Of a DNA stretch of 64,000 bases, positions 31,901 to 44,593 are shown one piece after another (position 1 is the stretch's first letter; every line of letters begins with the position of its first letter). Below the pieces are notes generated by a model that searched no databases, was not told the origin of the DNA, and saw only the letters and a program-made list of their open reading frames with translations. The stretch spans positions 72,080,490 through 72,144,489 of the forward strand of contig OZ023206.1 in assembly GCA_963995525.1 (NCBI GenBank). The letters are read 5' to 3'. Made by a program: the position numbers and the translations under genes. This stretch comes from Escarpia spicata. Lineage: Eukaryota; Annelida; Polychaeta; Sabellida; Siboglinidae.

Positions 31901-31980
31901 AAAGAAATGACAAGAAAAGTAGAAGAAGCTGCCAAGTGACGTGGACCCCACCCCGCAAGGGAGCAAGGGGAAGAAGAAGA
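28980..31980 (+). mobile_element. RTE-like LINE, decayed
   Basis: Endonuclease pieces: EVRFATLNVGTMAGK near 29,240, GVGVIMKEEYSKEV, LSVYAPQTGRTQEDK and VVAGDLNAHVGK (about 29,648-29,683), then NRTEIDLLIVK. RT pieces: MKTGKAVGVDELSVEMVK, SALSPLLFIMVMNLISG and ILYADDLAVVADN (YADD codons at 31162-31173), LRMNLEKTEVMW, YLGGTVCED, ending with a C-terminal tail (GMNKHLKRKVAGNRMRWRD). Several frameshifts and stops break it. At 30,927-30,957 a 13-base inverted repeat marks an internal deletion junction in the RT. Clade assignment to RTE is by style of motifs only. Confidence 0.75.
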
Positions 31981-34910
31981 CTTGGATACATCTAATATGT
32001 CAATACCAACAGTAGACTCAACATTCAATCCGGAAAGAACAAGCAGCCCAAAGAGAAGAAATGGTACTCCCGCTTCTAAATCTAAAAGCTGCACGTCTAC
32101 ACCCAGAACCAGAACACGGTCCAACAACTCTACTAGTTCACCCAATAGTTCTAACAAATCCAACCAAACTCCAAACAAGCTAAACACCTGGCGAACACTT
32201 GTCATTAACTGTAATGGCATCTTCAGCAAAAAAGCTGAATCAGCTCATCACAGTGAACCCACTGACCCAGATCTTCTCAACTTATCAGAAACAAAAACCG
32301 ACCAAACCATTACAACATCTAAGTTCCTCCAACCAAACTACAGAGCTTTCCGCAGAGATTGTAAGCGAGGTGGAGGTGGGGTAATGCTAGCCATCAAAAC
32401 AAAATATCCTGAAGTGGAGATTGACACACAAGCTGACTGTGAACTAATATGTGCCTTTTGCAGCCCACCTGACAGTAATATGCAACCCTTTGATGAAGTA
32501 GAAAAGGCACTAAACACCTTAGCACTCAAGAACTAAAAAATCTCCATACTAGGTGGAGACTTTAACGCTGGAAAAAATGGGAAACCTTACAAGTAACACA
32601 TGGCACCAGCAACAAAGCCGTCAACGACATGGTCATTAATATCCTAGAAGAACATAATCTAACCCAAATTCATCGTGCTCCCATACGCGAAGGAAAACTC
32701 CTAGATATTTTCTGTACAAACAAGCCAGCTCTAACCAAGCACTCTGATTCCATCCCAGGTATATCCGATCATGAGATTATCCTCACAGACTCAAATAGTA
32801 GACCTGGGTACACAAAAAAACACCTCGTCAAATTCACCTGTTTTCGAAGGTAGATTGGAATAAAATGAGGGAAATTACATCAACCTTTGGTAATACATAT
32901 TCTCAACCGGTCAGCAAATTAAACTGGAATGCCATTAAAACCCACATTTCTACGATCATTAACAAGTTTGTCCCAAGTAAGATGTCAGATGTCATCTCCC
33001 TTGGCTGACAGCTGCTCTCAAGCGAATGTGCAGAAAGAAAATTATATCAACGCGCACGTAAGACCCAAAACCATCAGGACTGGGTAAAATTCAAAGACTT
33101 TAAAAGACTTGTTGCCCAAGAGATAAGAAAGGCCCACTGGAATGACATCAACGAGGTACTATCAACCAGTCTAGAGGCAAATAACGCCAGACCTTTCTGG
33201 CGGTATATAAAATCCCAGAGGCAAGAAAACTTTGGAATACCTCCCCTGAGGGAGTCTGGCGTTGCTCACACTGACAGTACAACGAAAGCAGATATTCTAA
33301 ATAGGCAGTTCCAGTCCGTTTTCACAAAAGATGACGGCACAGCCATGCCCAATACCCAAGGCAAAAGCATCCCATCCATAAGTGCATTACATGCTGACAC
33401 TGTTGGTATCAAGAAACTACAGTCGGACATTAACCCCTCTAAAACATCCGGTCCAGATAACATTCCCTCTCGTGTGTTGAAGGAACTTGCAGCCGAGCTT
33501 GCCCCAATTTTCACACTCCTCTTTAACCAGTCACTAAACACAGGGGAAATACCATTAGACTGGAAAAAGGCACATGTTATGCCGATACATAGGAAAGGCA
33601 ATGTCCACGATACGTCCAACTACAGGCCTATATCATTAACATGTGTAGCGTGTAATTTACTTAAATAAACATATCATCTGCTCACATATCCGTAAACATC
33701 TTGATGAGTATGACATTTTAACTTCTGTCCAACATGGTTTTAGAAAACAACATTCATGCGAGTCACAGCTAGAAACAACTCTTCAAGATCTGCAAACATT
33801 CAGGGATAGTAAGATCCATGTGGACCTTGCTATCCTAGATTTCTCTAAAGCTTTCGACACTGTACCATACAACAAATCCAAGTGGACCTTGCTATCTTAG
33901 ATTTCTCTAAAGCTTTCGACACTGTACCCCATAACAAACTTCTTCGTAAACTCAGTCATTATGGCATAAATGGTAACACACATCGCTGGAGCTAACTTTC
34001 GTAAACACCGTACCCAGAGAGTCCGTTTTTTGGATAATGTCAATGTCGAGTCAGGCGTGCCTCAGGGTACTGTTTTAGCCCCTCTGTTATTTTTAAATGA
34101 ACTCTCCATGCAAGTGTCTTCCAATGTCCGTCTGTTTGCAGACGATTGTTTGTTGTACAGACCTGTCCAAATACAGACGGACCAGTTGGCCTTTCAGACG
34201 GACTTAACCGCTTTCAATAAATGGGGAAAAGACTGGGGTATGCACTTTAATGCAACAAATTGCAATGTAATGCAAATCTCCAAAACTCCAAATCCAAATA
34301 CATTATCCAGCAATCATATACTAAAACAAGTTGACACAGAGAAATGTCTTGGGGTAATGGTCACAGACAACCTGTCCTAGTCAACACATATCTCCCAAAC
34401 TTGCAGCAAAGCCAAAGCCACTTTATTCTTAAGGAGAAAGCTGAAATCGTGTCCGCACGTCCTAAAAGAAAGAGCTTATATTACCCATTCTAGAATACGG
34501 CTGCACAGTATTGGATCCACATTTACAAAAAGACATAAACACACTCGAGAAAATACAAAGAAAAGCAGCAGTAAAAGGCGACTGCAATTACAATAGCAGC
34601 GTAACAAATATGATAAAAGATTTAGGTTGGTCAAATCTCGATGAGAGGAGAAGGAACCTCCGATTATTAATTATGTTCAAAATCGTCCACAATCAAATTG
34701 CTGTCCGGTCCAGAAACATTTTAGTACCTGCTGACAGACGCACACGCTCAAATCACCCTTATAAACATAAACACATCAGAGCCAACACTGAAGAATACAG
34801 AAACTCATTTCCCCCCGCCTCTTAACTGTATGGAATATTCTAGAAGCGTCAGTAGTTAATGCAAAGGACGCCCAACAATTTAAGGAAATACTAGGCCGTG
34901 CGCAATGCAC
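31980..34910 (+). mobile_element. L2/Nimb-like LINE, decayed
   Basis: Endonuclease part: TLVINCNGIFSKKAES, LLNLSETKTD, RGGGGVMLAIKTKYPEVE, and GISDHEIILTDS. RT part: NPSKTSGPDNIPSRVLKELA, IPLDWKKAHVMPIH, NYRPISLTCVACNLL, LDFSKAFDTV, SGVPQGTVLAPLLF and LFADDCLLYRP, then PHLQKDINTLEKIQRKA. Many frame breaks. A 59-base segment encoding the KAFDTV region is duplicated in tandem (about 33,820-33,934), an internal defect of this copy. Confidence 0.78.
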
Positions 34911-35394
34911 ATAGAGCAACCAACATCAATGGCGCGATACCCAGAAACAGAAAACGACAAACACACCCTGCCATCCACACACCAGCCACCCACCAACGCA
35001 TTCACGGAGATATGCCACAGGAATTGTCTTATTTATTCCCCATTGACTTCGACCACCGCTCCTTCCTATGTCGGTCGGCATTAGACGACAAATACCAAGT
35101 TGTTTCACCGCCTCTGTGCCTCGGTGTCTTTGAACAACGACTTTGTATTCTAATGACGCAGTTGAAGAAACCGGCGGCTTGTGTACAGTATCACCATGGC
35201 AACGGTCACAATTCACTGAACACGACGCGGCAATATTACACCAGTTGTATGTCAGAAAATCCAGGAAGTGACAACTATCCATGCTGTAATTATGACGTGG
35301 TGCTGCATAGATGTTCACAGTTTGATGTAAAATCAAAGTGTACATGTGCTAGTATAACACTTATAATATTGTTAGTGAATGATGTGGAAGTGAT
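34911..35394. other. Non-coding stretch between LINEs
   Basis: A 166-codon plus-strand frame covers this area but has no recognisable domain and begins in LINE 3' sequence; probably chance. Confidence 0.35.
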
Positions 35395-36318
35395 ATAGCC
35401 GCACTGGAAATGACGAAGGCTACAACATTTATAAAGAAGCACTTAACCAATCTTCAACTGAAATTAGACATTCAAAGAGAAGCTATGAAAAGAAAATACC
35501 TTGTAATATAAAATATGACAACAAGCGTTTTTATGCATATGTTCGGAGCAAACAGAAATTTCAGGATAATGTCGATCACCAAAAGATAGTGCTGGAAATA
35601 TAATATCACACGGATTCTTAATGGAAGAATACCTGAATGAGTACATTAGTTCGGTGTTCACCAGGGCAAATATTAGATCACAGCCAGTACCTGAGGTTAA
35701 GTTCAAGGGGGCGTAATCAAACTATTTAGGACAGTTAATTCTAATACCGGAAATGATAGCTAAGAAAATAAGGGCAATGAAGGATAATAAATCACCTGGA
35801 GTGGATAGGATTCCACCTAAACTACTATTGGAAATTGCAGAACAAATCGGCATACCGCTTGCAACAGTTTTCAGTTTGTTATTAGAAGAAGGAGTGGTTC
35901 CTTTAGAATGGAAAGAAGCAAATATACTTTTATTTTTAAAAAAGGTACGAGAAACAAGTCAAAGAACAACAGACCAGTGAATTTAACATCGGTGATTTTC
36001 TAAATATTAGAAAGACTAATTAAAGATCACATAGTGAATTTTCATGTTAAACATAACTTGGTAAACCCATCTCAACATGGATTTCTAAAAGCGAGGTCAT
36101 GCTTAACAAATATGTTATGTTTTTGGAAGATAACACTAAGTGGGTAGACGAGAGATCACCAGTGGATATTATCTACTTAATCTAAAGGCCCATGGCATAG
36201 GGGATGGCATAGGGGATGGTATAGGGGATGGCATAGGGGATGGCATACTTAACTGGATAGAAACATGGCTCATTAACAGAAGACAACGGGTAGTAGTTGA
36301 TGGGGAGGCTTCAAAGTA

Positions 36319-36320
<2 letters not shown>
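35395..36320 (+). mobile_element. CR1-like LINE (family A), internal fragment
   Basis: Matches ORF2 of the element at 23,836 from the GNDEDYNNYKEALNQ region to VVVDGEAS, with frameshifts, stops and a deletion around the KAFDKV motif. It ends abruptly at 36,320 where TA repeats and a 93-bp tandem array begin. Confidence 0.85.
36189..36246 (+). repeat. 12-bp minisatellite expanded inside the RT coding sequence
   Basis: GGCATAGGGGAT repeats about five times where the intact family copy has a single HGIGNG-type unit. It keeps frame and encodes repeated Gly-Ile-Gly-Asp. Confidence 0.9.
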
Positions 36321-36350
<30 letters not shown>

Positions 36351-36351
<1 letters not shown>

Positions 36352-36815
36352 CATTGACACACTCAATAGTGAGCATATCATTATATATTGTTCTTCTCTT
36401 ATTGGTCTCATTACGCTGTTATATATTATTATTATATGTATCTACATTCACGCCCTCAATAGGGAGTATATCATTGTATAATGTTCTTTCCTTGTTGGTC
36501 TCATTACGCTGTTATATATGATTATTATATGTATCTACATTGACGCACTCAATAGGGAGTATATCATTGTATAATGTTCTTTCCTTGTTGGTCTCATTAC
36601 GCTGTTATATATGATTATTATATGTATCTACATTGACGCACTCAATAGGGAGTATATCATTGTATAATGTTCTTTCCTTGTTGGTCTCATTACGCTGTTA
36701 TTTATGATTATTATATGTATCTACATTGACGCACTCAATAGGGAGTATATCATTGTATAATGGTCTTTCCTTGTTGGTCTCATTACGCTATTATATATGA
36801 TTTGTCTTAATTCGA
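36351..36815. repeat. 93-bp tandem repeat, five units
   Basis: Unit starts at 36351, 36444, 36537, 36630 and 36723 (ACATTGACGCACTCAATAGG). The first unit is most diverged, the last three almost identical, which fits recent expansion at the 3' side. A (TA)n run precedes it. Confidence 0.93.
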
Positions 36816-37403
36816 TTTGTATATATGTGCAATGTAATGAGTTCAATCAAATTGATTTGATTTGAATTTAATTGCGCTAGCTAAGTGAATTGCACTTCAC
36901 AAAGGTATTAAGATTAAGATTCAGACTGTTTATTACCAAGTAGCATTTCAAATGTACGAGGAATTCTTGGCGCTGTGGCGTCAACATACATGCACGCTTG
37001 TTTTCCCTGCACCCCATCATGCACGCGCAAAATATACAATCAGAAACATTATGAAACTGTGCTAAAACTAGTATAAATTTAAACCAAGGCCAACTGCCAA
37101 CATATTTTAAGAAAGTCGTACATATATTGAAATAAAGTGAACTTGATAACATAATATCAATACCGTCTGAGCGTTACCTAAAAAGTTAAAAAGTATACAT
37201 GTAGTTAAATAAATAATAAATAAATGTATAAATAAATTAGCTGGCGATATAAAAACTAAGCTGACAATTAAAAAGTGTGTACATACATGTAGTCAAGTTA
37301 ATAAATAGTAAATAAAAAAAATAAAAAATAAAAAATAACTAAAAAAATAAATAATAAATAATTTAGCATGGCGACATATAATCTAAACCGACTGAAAACA
37401 GTA
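36816..37403. other. Non-coding stretch with A/T-rich simple repeats
   Basis: 37,180-37,370 is made of AAAT/AAATA-type simple sequence, probably the 3' tail area of the minus-strand LINE that follows. Confidence 0.5.
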
Positions 37404-38740
37404 TCATGGCATCTCGCGGTTCAAGTGACTCACAGCCTGCGAATAAAAACTATTTATAAATCTAGTGGTCCTTGTCTTAATACTTCTATAGCGCTTGCCA
37501 GAGGAAAGAAGTTCAAAGAGATGGTTGGCTGGGTGGGTAGTATCCCGTACAATGCTCTCGGATTTTCGCGCACAGGGAGCATGATAAATAGATTCAATGG
37601 ATGGCCACTCGCGCCCAATGATTGTAGATGAGCCCTTCACGATAACTTCTAGCCGTTGTTTCTCCTCCTGACTGTCGCGGCCAAACCACACTACAATCGA
37701 GAAAGTGAGGATACTTTCAATGATTGCGCTGTAGAATCGTATCCTAATCTCCTGAGCAATGCCGAATCTCCTGAGCTGCCTCAGGAAGAACAGGCGTTGT
37801 TGTGCCTTTTTTGTAATGCACAGTGTGTTTGTGCACCAGCTGAGATCGTTTGAAATTGTTGTTCCAAGGAATCTAAAAGATTCAACCTGCTCGACCTCCA
37901 CGCCATTTATCGAAAGAGGGTGGATGGGAGACTTCTTTTTACGAAAATCAACAATCATTTCTTTAGTCTTTGAAACGTTCAATTCGAGATTGTTATCCGC
38001 ACACCAGCCAACCATTCTCTGAACTTCCTCCCTGTATGGCGTCTCATTCGCATTCTCAATGCAGCCCTCCACAGTAGTGTCATCGGAAAACTTGATCAGA
38101 AGGACCGATTGGTCCACGGAGACACAGTCATTTGTGAAGATAGTAAACAGGAAGGAGGCTAGCACACAACCTTGTGGGGCACCTGTATTTAGGATAAGAG
38201 GTCTGGAGATAGAGTTGTTGACTCTGATAGATTGAGGCCTGTGAAGAAGAAAGATAAGGACCCAGTGACACATGGCAGGATGTACATTCAACAATGAAAG
38301 TTTATCGTACAGCTTGAATGGGATGATAGTGTTAAATGCTGAGCTGACGTCAATGAACAGGATCCTGGCATAGGTTCCTGGCCTCTCTAGATGCTTCAGA
38401 ATGTGATGCAGACCTAAAGCTACCGCATCGTCTACTGATCTGTTTGCTTGATATGCAAACTGGCGCGAGTCCAGGAGGCCGTCGGTGACCGACTTCAGGT
38501 ACTTGAGTACTATGCGCTCGAACACTTTCATGGCGACTGAGGTCAGTGCCACTGGACGGTAGTCGTTCAACCCGGTGATTTTGGACTTCTTGGGAATGGG
38601 TTATATAGTGGAAGTTTTGAAGCAGATTGGAAATCTGCACTGCCGGAGAGAGGAGTTGTAGATGTCTGTATATCAATGAAGGAGCAGCATAAATAGCTAT
38701 ACATGGCTGAACAAATATTTTTTCAACTTCACCCAAAATG
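37404..38740 (-). mobile_element. Rex1-like LINE reverse transcriptase fragment
   Basis: A 389-codon open minus-strand frame (38,570-37,404) encodes most of an RT: NDYRPVALTSVAMKVFER, FAYQANRSVDDAV, LFIDVSSAFNTI, NTGAPQGCVLASFLF, FSDDTTVEG, NLELNVSKTKEMIVDFRK and a C-terminal FFLRQLRRFGI region. The active-site motif reads FSDD instead of the usual FADD. A short extension to about 38,740 continues in another frame. The NTGAPQGCVL and NVSKTKE motifs point to the Rex1/L2 side of the CR1 superclade. 5'-truncated. Confidence 0.85.
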
Positions 38741-40099
38741 CTTGCGGCCAGCCCTAGGAACTCCGATTTCCTGTTGTATCTTCATAGAAGCCTAATTGAC
38801 TGATATTTAAGTCGATGAAGCAGAAGGGGCCAAGTCAAGCTGTGTCAAGTTGGTCGAATATGGCTAGTGGATATCTAATAATGAACAGCGACAAGTCGAA
38901 GTGAGTCGACGCCAGTCTTCGTGAGCATATTAAATATATAACGCTGGGTACACACCAGTCCGATCCGGCCGAGCAATGCCGGTGTAGCATGAGACAGCGA
39001 CAAGCCGAGACATGTCCTCGAGAGCCCACTCAACACATAATGCTAGCTAGAAATCAGCTCGATCCGAACGAATCGAACCAACCAATCGTCTCGAATCGAA
39101 CCAAACGGTCGAGCTAATTGATGTCTGATAACTTCCCGACTCCAAAATCCTAGCTTCCTACTCCCGGTTAAACATCCGAATCGAGAGACTGTGTATGGGG
39201 TTGTGGTAGCTGTAACCGAGTTCCTTTTTCGCTATTCTCTCCCATGGTCAGAGCTGTGCGTCAACGGGTCAGTCGAGTTGATGGCTCACCCCCGGTCGGG
39301 TGTATCACCAACTATATGGGGCGTGGAGAGGGCAGCACCCGACTAACCGGTGTGACATATCATAGACACAATCCATGCGTTCATATAAACGGGGTACTTG
39401 TTTATTTCATCAACTTAACAATTGATCATGCTGGCCAACTTGTAGAAAATGTCATTGAGGAGGGGTGTATACTTTTACCCGTTCAACTTGAACAGGGTGG
39501 AGGGAGGGGTTTGATATCAAGTGTCAATAACTACATAAGCAGCCCCCGGACCACATCAGCAAGACGATGTAGCTAGTACCCGGTCCGAAGACGCTGGAAA
39601 CGATGAAGAAATAACAGCGATTTTTTTATCGTATACGTAGTAGGCCTATGGAAATGTTTATATAAGAGGTCCCTGGCGGCGGTGAGACGATCACGAGTCA
39701 CAAGTGGTCTACGCAGTCAGGACTTAGGCACAACTGCTTCAGAAAATATGTTTTCTCGAATGTTCAACAGCCACGTGTTCACTGCGTCACTGTCGCGTAT
39801 GGTAACACGGCGTTTAACCAATGTTAACCAGTGGCTCACTAAATAAATACGTTAGTCCAACTCATCGAACACCCACTTGTGCATCGGTTACAGCTAGAGA
39901 TCAAGATTGATGCTTGATATAGTAATCCATTCACTGCACGCTGGTCACAGCTAAACTGGGATTTTGGCGGTGCGTAACGTCAGGGCAGTCGAACAGAAGG
40001 AATCGTGAAGAAGGATGTTCCAAATAAAGAAAGAAAACCAACGAAAAACAAACAAAAGCGCAGATAAAAACAAGTGGTGCACTATATACATATGTTTGT
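38741..40099. other. Non-coding host DNA
   Basis: A 110-codon frame at 39,244-39,576 has no recognisable domain. No repeat or RNA gene seen. Confidence 0.4.
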
Positions 40100-43040
40100 A
40101 GTTTTAGAGGATGTGGACGCCATGTAAGGGTTGCATTTCCCTGTTGGCTGGCTGATATAGTTTGGGGTTTCGTTTGCGTGTGATGGTGAGGACTGCGAAT
40201 TTCTTAACATTGAAGGTCATTGACCACTTCTTAAAACAGGTCGCGAGGGTTTATAAATCGATTTGTCATATCTGTTGATCTTTTGTGTTCTTTATTTTTC
40301 TGTATAGGATGCTGTCGTCTGCAAAGAATTTAATTGTTGAATTTATTTGTTCCTAGATGTCTTTTATGTATAGAAGGAATAGGACCGGCTCCAGGACAGA
40401 TCCCTGAGGGACTCCGAAGTGGCATTAGCCCAGGAAGAATGTGTGCCGTTGAATGAAACAGATTGTTTACGACGGGATAAGAAGCTATTGATCCAGCCAA
40501 GAGTGTTCTTTCTGATGCCGTTGTAGTTTAATGTATCTGATAGGTGGTGATGAGCAACTTTATCAAAAGCTTTACTGAAGTCAAGTAATATTACATCTCT
40601 CTGACATTTTTGATTTAGTGTTTCTGACCAGTCATTGGTTGAGTTTATGAGTTGTGTTACAGTAGAGAGGCAGTTCCTGAATCCATTTTGTTTATTAATG
40701 AGGATGTTATGAATGTTAAGATGTTTGGCGACATGCCTTAAGATTATGTGTTCCATGATTTTACAGCACAAGCAGGACAAGAATATGGGTCGGTAGTTGG
40801 AGGCGTCTGATTTTGGACCGCCCTTATGAATTGCTGTAACCGGTGTTCTGACTCCACTGTTTTGGGACTGTTGCTTGGTCATAGGATTGCTGGAATAGAC
40901 ATCTAAGAGCTGGAGCTAGTTCATTTGCAACAATCATAAGGAAACGAGGTGACATTTCATCAGGATCGCATGTTTTGATGGGCTTAAGTTAAATAATTGT
41001 TTGGCTATGCCGGCAGTTGTGATGTGTAAACGAGGAATGGAGGCATATGGAGATGGACCTTTACTATGCATTGGTATATGTGTCTGCTTATTAAATACGC
41101 TTTGGAAGTGCATGATCAATGCCTCCGCCTTGTAGTAACCTGTGCTGCACATTTTATGAACAGTTTTAAGTATTGGGATTCCTAGGTTTTGTGTGCGAGC
41201 GAGTTTTACGTATGACCAGAAAGATTTTGGGTTTTCAGTCATATTCTTGCCCATTATGTTGTTGGTGTAATCGTGGTTTGCTGAGCGGATACATTTGGTA
41301 ACATAGTTGCGATATTCACGATAGGCTTTCCAATCTGATGGGGTGTTTGTTTTATGGGATTTTGAGAACAATTTGTCACGTTTTCTCATCTTATGCTTGA
41401 TTTCAGATGTTACCCAAGGCAGATTTCGTTTTCCTTTAGTGAGTTTTGATGGAACATTGTCATCCATAATCTTGTCCAGTCCATTTCTAATTGCTTCCCA
41501 GTTTGTGTCAACTGAATGTTCTTCAGGGTTTGGGGCTAAGAAGTTGTTGACGAAATCATACACTTTGGTTTGCAGCATTTGGGGGTCAATTCTGTCATAG
41601 AGATATATCTTTCTTTGTGGTTTCTTTTGTAACTTAGGTTTGACATTGGTATCAAACGGTACAATGCAATGGTCAGAAATGCCTGGAAGCACCTGTATGT
41701 TGTCTATGAGATTAGGGTTTGATGTAACCAGATGGTCCATGATGCTATTTGAGACAGGTCTTGTGATGCTGGTAACTAGTTGTGAAAGCGAGTTATCAAG
41801 TAAGAAGTCAACGAATTAAATTCATCGTGCATTGTTTAGTGTTAGTATTTGTTGTCAACCAGTCGGTCCAGTTCATCTCTGATAGATTGAAGTCCTCTCC
41901 AATTATTAGGTTTGGGTGCTGGCATGGGTTTTTATTGACAGTCTTGGCTACTGCTAAGATTAAGGCGTATAATGACTGAGTTTTTTTTGCCTGGTGGTCT
42001 ATAATAACTGGCCAGATAGAGCAGTTTAGAGTTACTGAATTGCACGCTTGCCCAGATAATTACACAGTTTCCGCCAATTCAGGTTCATCAGAGGTAATGA
42101 GGGAGTCATTTGTGGCAATAAAGACTCCTCCTCCATTTGCATCGCGATCTTTGCGGTAGACAGTGTATTTTTTTTGGGAATAGTTCATATGTGTAGCCAT
42201 ATTGCTATCTAATTTGGATTCACAACCCAATATGAGTTCTGGTTTGTGTTGATCGATTGTTGCACGGAAGGCTGCTTGTTTTGTCGCGCTTTTGATACTG
42301 TTACACTTTATGCTCATTGCCCTGAGGCCATGTTTTTTATTTTTGATGGTAGGCGTGTTACGAGTACCAGACGAACCTTTGAATGGAATTGAGGTTTTCG
42401 GGTGCATATTATCTTCATCATTGATACAATAATTGTCAGTAGTGTCATCAAGTTCAGAGAACAGAGAAAAGGAGTTTGTAGTGGCGACTAATGGGGTTTA
42501 GGATACTGAAGAATCAAAATTTTGAAAACCACATTTGTAGCAGATCCACGAGAAGCTTGATATGTTTTAATGACGCTATAGTCAATTTTGTTGGTATCTA
42601 AGCATTTGGTATGGTACCATAGTTCACATTTGTAGCACAAGAGTGCTCTGTCATCTTCCTTTACTTCATCCCTGCATACTCCACAAGGATATGTGTTTCG
42701 ATTTGGCCAGCGAGAAGTATGATCAATAACATTTGGCTTTGAATTTCAGGACATGGGGACAGAAACATGATTTCTGTTTAGAAATTATATACAGAGCTAA
42801 ACTCTATTTGCCGACATTTTCACTGAAATATAAGATGTTTCTGACATTAGTAGTATCGTTGGGCCCTTCCTCAATGTGGGAATCTGAAGGTTATGCAGAA
42901 AGGAAGCCAGAGTTGTGTTAAGTTGCAGACTAGTCTTGTTTGGGGCTGTGAGCAGGGCAATAATCCCGAGTAGCAGTAACAGAGTTGTCACGTTGAGAGT
43001 TGGGAGAATGTGATAATGTTTATACCGGCTAAGCAAATGG
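40100..43040 (-). mobile_element. L2/Nimb-like LINE with PHD finger, decayed
   Basis: Minus strand, 5' to 3': hydrophobic leader (TLLLLLGIIALLTAP, near 42,990); a PHD-type finger near 42,560-42,690 (CGVCRDEVKEDDRALLCYKC, then LWYHTKCLD); endonuclease pieces (MSIKCNSIKS, PELILGCESKLD, RDANGGGVFIATNDS, LPGISDHCIV); an RT with NYRPIFLSCLCCKIMEH, LLDFSKAFDKV, then after a frameshift VPQGSVL and FADDSILYR near 40,300. Many stops. No intact 2A motif was found between leader and finger in this copy. Confidence 0.78.
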
Positions 43041-44330
43041 AGTGTTCTAACTGTAGATGTTTAATAGGTGTCAATTTTAGTGTAGTGCTGTAACGTACTT
43101 ACAAAATATTGCTTGTTAAAACTTGCCTTTACATAAGAGCTAAAGACACAGTAAATATAAACTATAAAATATAAACTATGAATTATAAAGAAAAAATATG
43201 CACGTGCAGATTTTGAGGGCTTGTGCAAGAAACACAAACAGACAGATATTAATGTTATTTTCGGTTCTGGGCCGACTCGGAACCTCTGGGTATTTGAAAA
43301 ACAAAGGGGTGTCAGTGTCCAGAAAATTACACACCCGAAGATTGCCCTGTTAGTTCAGAGGGCGGAAGATAGATGGGTAGGATAATAAACAAAATTGTGT
43401 TTTAACCTAAAACTGTGTATGTACATCTTAAGGTAAGTTGTGTATAATTGAAGCTAGAGTAATGTAATCAATGTCTGTTTAGTTCGTATATTAAATTATG
43501 AAGAAATGGGTTGTTATTTGAGTTGTTTTGGGGGGGATTTGGTTACCCGCGCTTTTAGTGCTTATTGTTTACATCCGTGCAACCGGTTCCTATAATAGGA
43601 ACCGGTTGCAAAGCTAGCTAATTTGACAAAACGTAGTTTAGGGGAGTTTGAATGGAAGTATTATTACACGATTACATTCTAATAGTGGTACTATTGAACA
43701 TCTGTAAATTTGAACTTGTAAAAGTTTTTAAAATTCGTGATGTTAACGATAAACATTAGAACGAGTAAAGGTACGACTGCACCTGACGCATGCGCACACA
43801 CAATCCACAAAAACAACACCTTTAAGACCAGACATCCAGTAGCCTCGTTTATCCAGGCGTCGTGAGGTGGCAGCATTGTACCATCATTACGGCCTGGATT
43901 ATTAAAACTCCTGCAGTGCTATCGGTAGGGCGCTTTATCCCAGATTCGGGTAGAGACAATGATTGGCTCTCGGGCCAACTATGAAATAACAAATTAAATA
44001 AGGATACACTGTTATCAGATAATACTATACTATAACAACTATTCAACATTAAACTTATATTGAAACATGTCACACACAAAATAAACCGATATTAAACTTG
44101 TTTGTAGTGTAGTGTCTTTTAATCACATGCATATTCACTAGGTGGCAGCTCTCGTGGCTGCCCAAGATTCCGTATTGGCGTTTTTTGCTTATGCTCGAGG
44201 AGAAAGAAAAAACCTAGTTGTGTGAATAAGCATGATATAAATACAAAACAAGGACAAATTTTACTAAACAAAGTGCAATCTATGTCTCGCGCAACGGTCG
44301 GACTGCTAACTAATATAATGTAGTCGCCAA
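43041..44330. other. Non-coding stretch
   Basis: Apart from the palindrome described separately, no gene or repeat is recognised. Confidence 0.4.
43578..43610. promoter_or_regulatory. 33-bp near-perfect palindrome with two AACCGGTT sites
   Basis: Two 16-base arms separated by one base. Each arm contains AACCGGTT (43581-43588 and 43600-43607), the consensus of Grainyhead/GRHL transcription factors. No transposon ends or coding sequence surround it. Confidence 0.6.
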
Positions 44331-44337
44331 AATACAA

Positions 44338-44422
44338 CCAGAACGTGCTGATCTTGGTGACTAAGTCGGTTGCCTGTCGAGCAACTGTTTTAGGGTCCTC
44401 GGTTCGAATCCCGCAGAGTACG
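44338..44422 (+). repeat. tRNA-like sequence, probably a SINE head
   Basis: A five-base anticodon-like stem GTTGC/GCAAC encloses CTGTCGA and is followed by a perfect B box GGTTCGAATCCC. The T stem pairs poorly and the acceptor stem is not evident, so a functional tRNA is unlikely. Confidence 0.45.
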
Positions 44423-44593
44423 CGAAACCTTTGTTTGTGTTCATTTAGTTTAACATTCATTTTATGTTGTATAATACTATTTCGGGCACTATTTCGTAAT
44501 TTTATTTCGTTATCAAAAACACACATAATATATAAACATTCTGGGCGATAGACGTGCTAACTGGCAGTGAGCAGTCAAAACGCGATTCAGATT

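Noticed and set aside
39244..39576. 110-codon frame as a host gene
   Set aside because: No splice context, domain or codon signal.
44338..44422. Functional tRNA gene (loop would read GTC, Asp)
   Set aside because: B box and anticodon-like stem are good, but T-stem pairing is poor and no acceptor stem is seen; SINE head is more likely.
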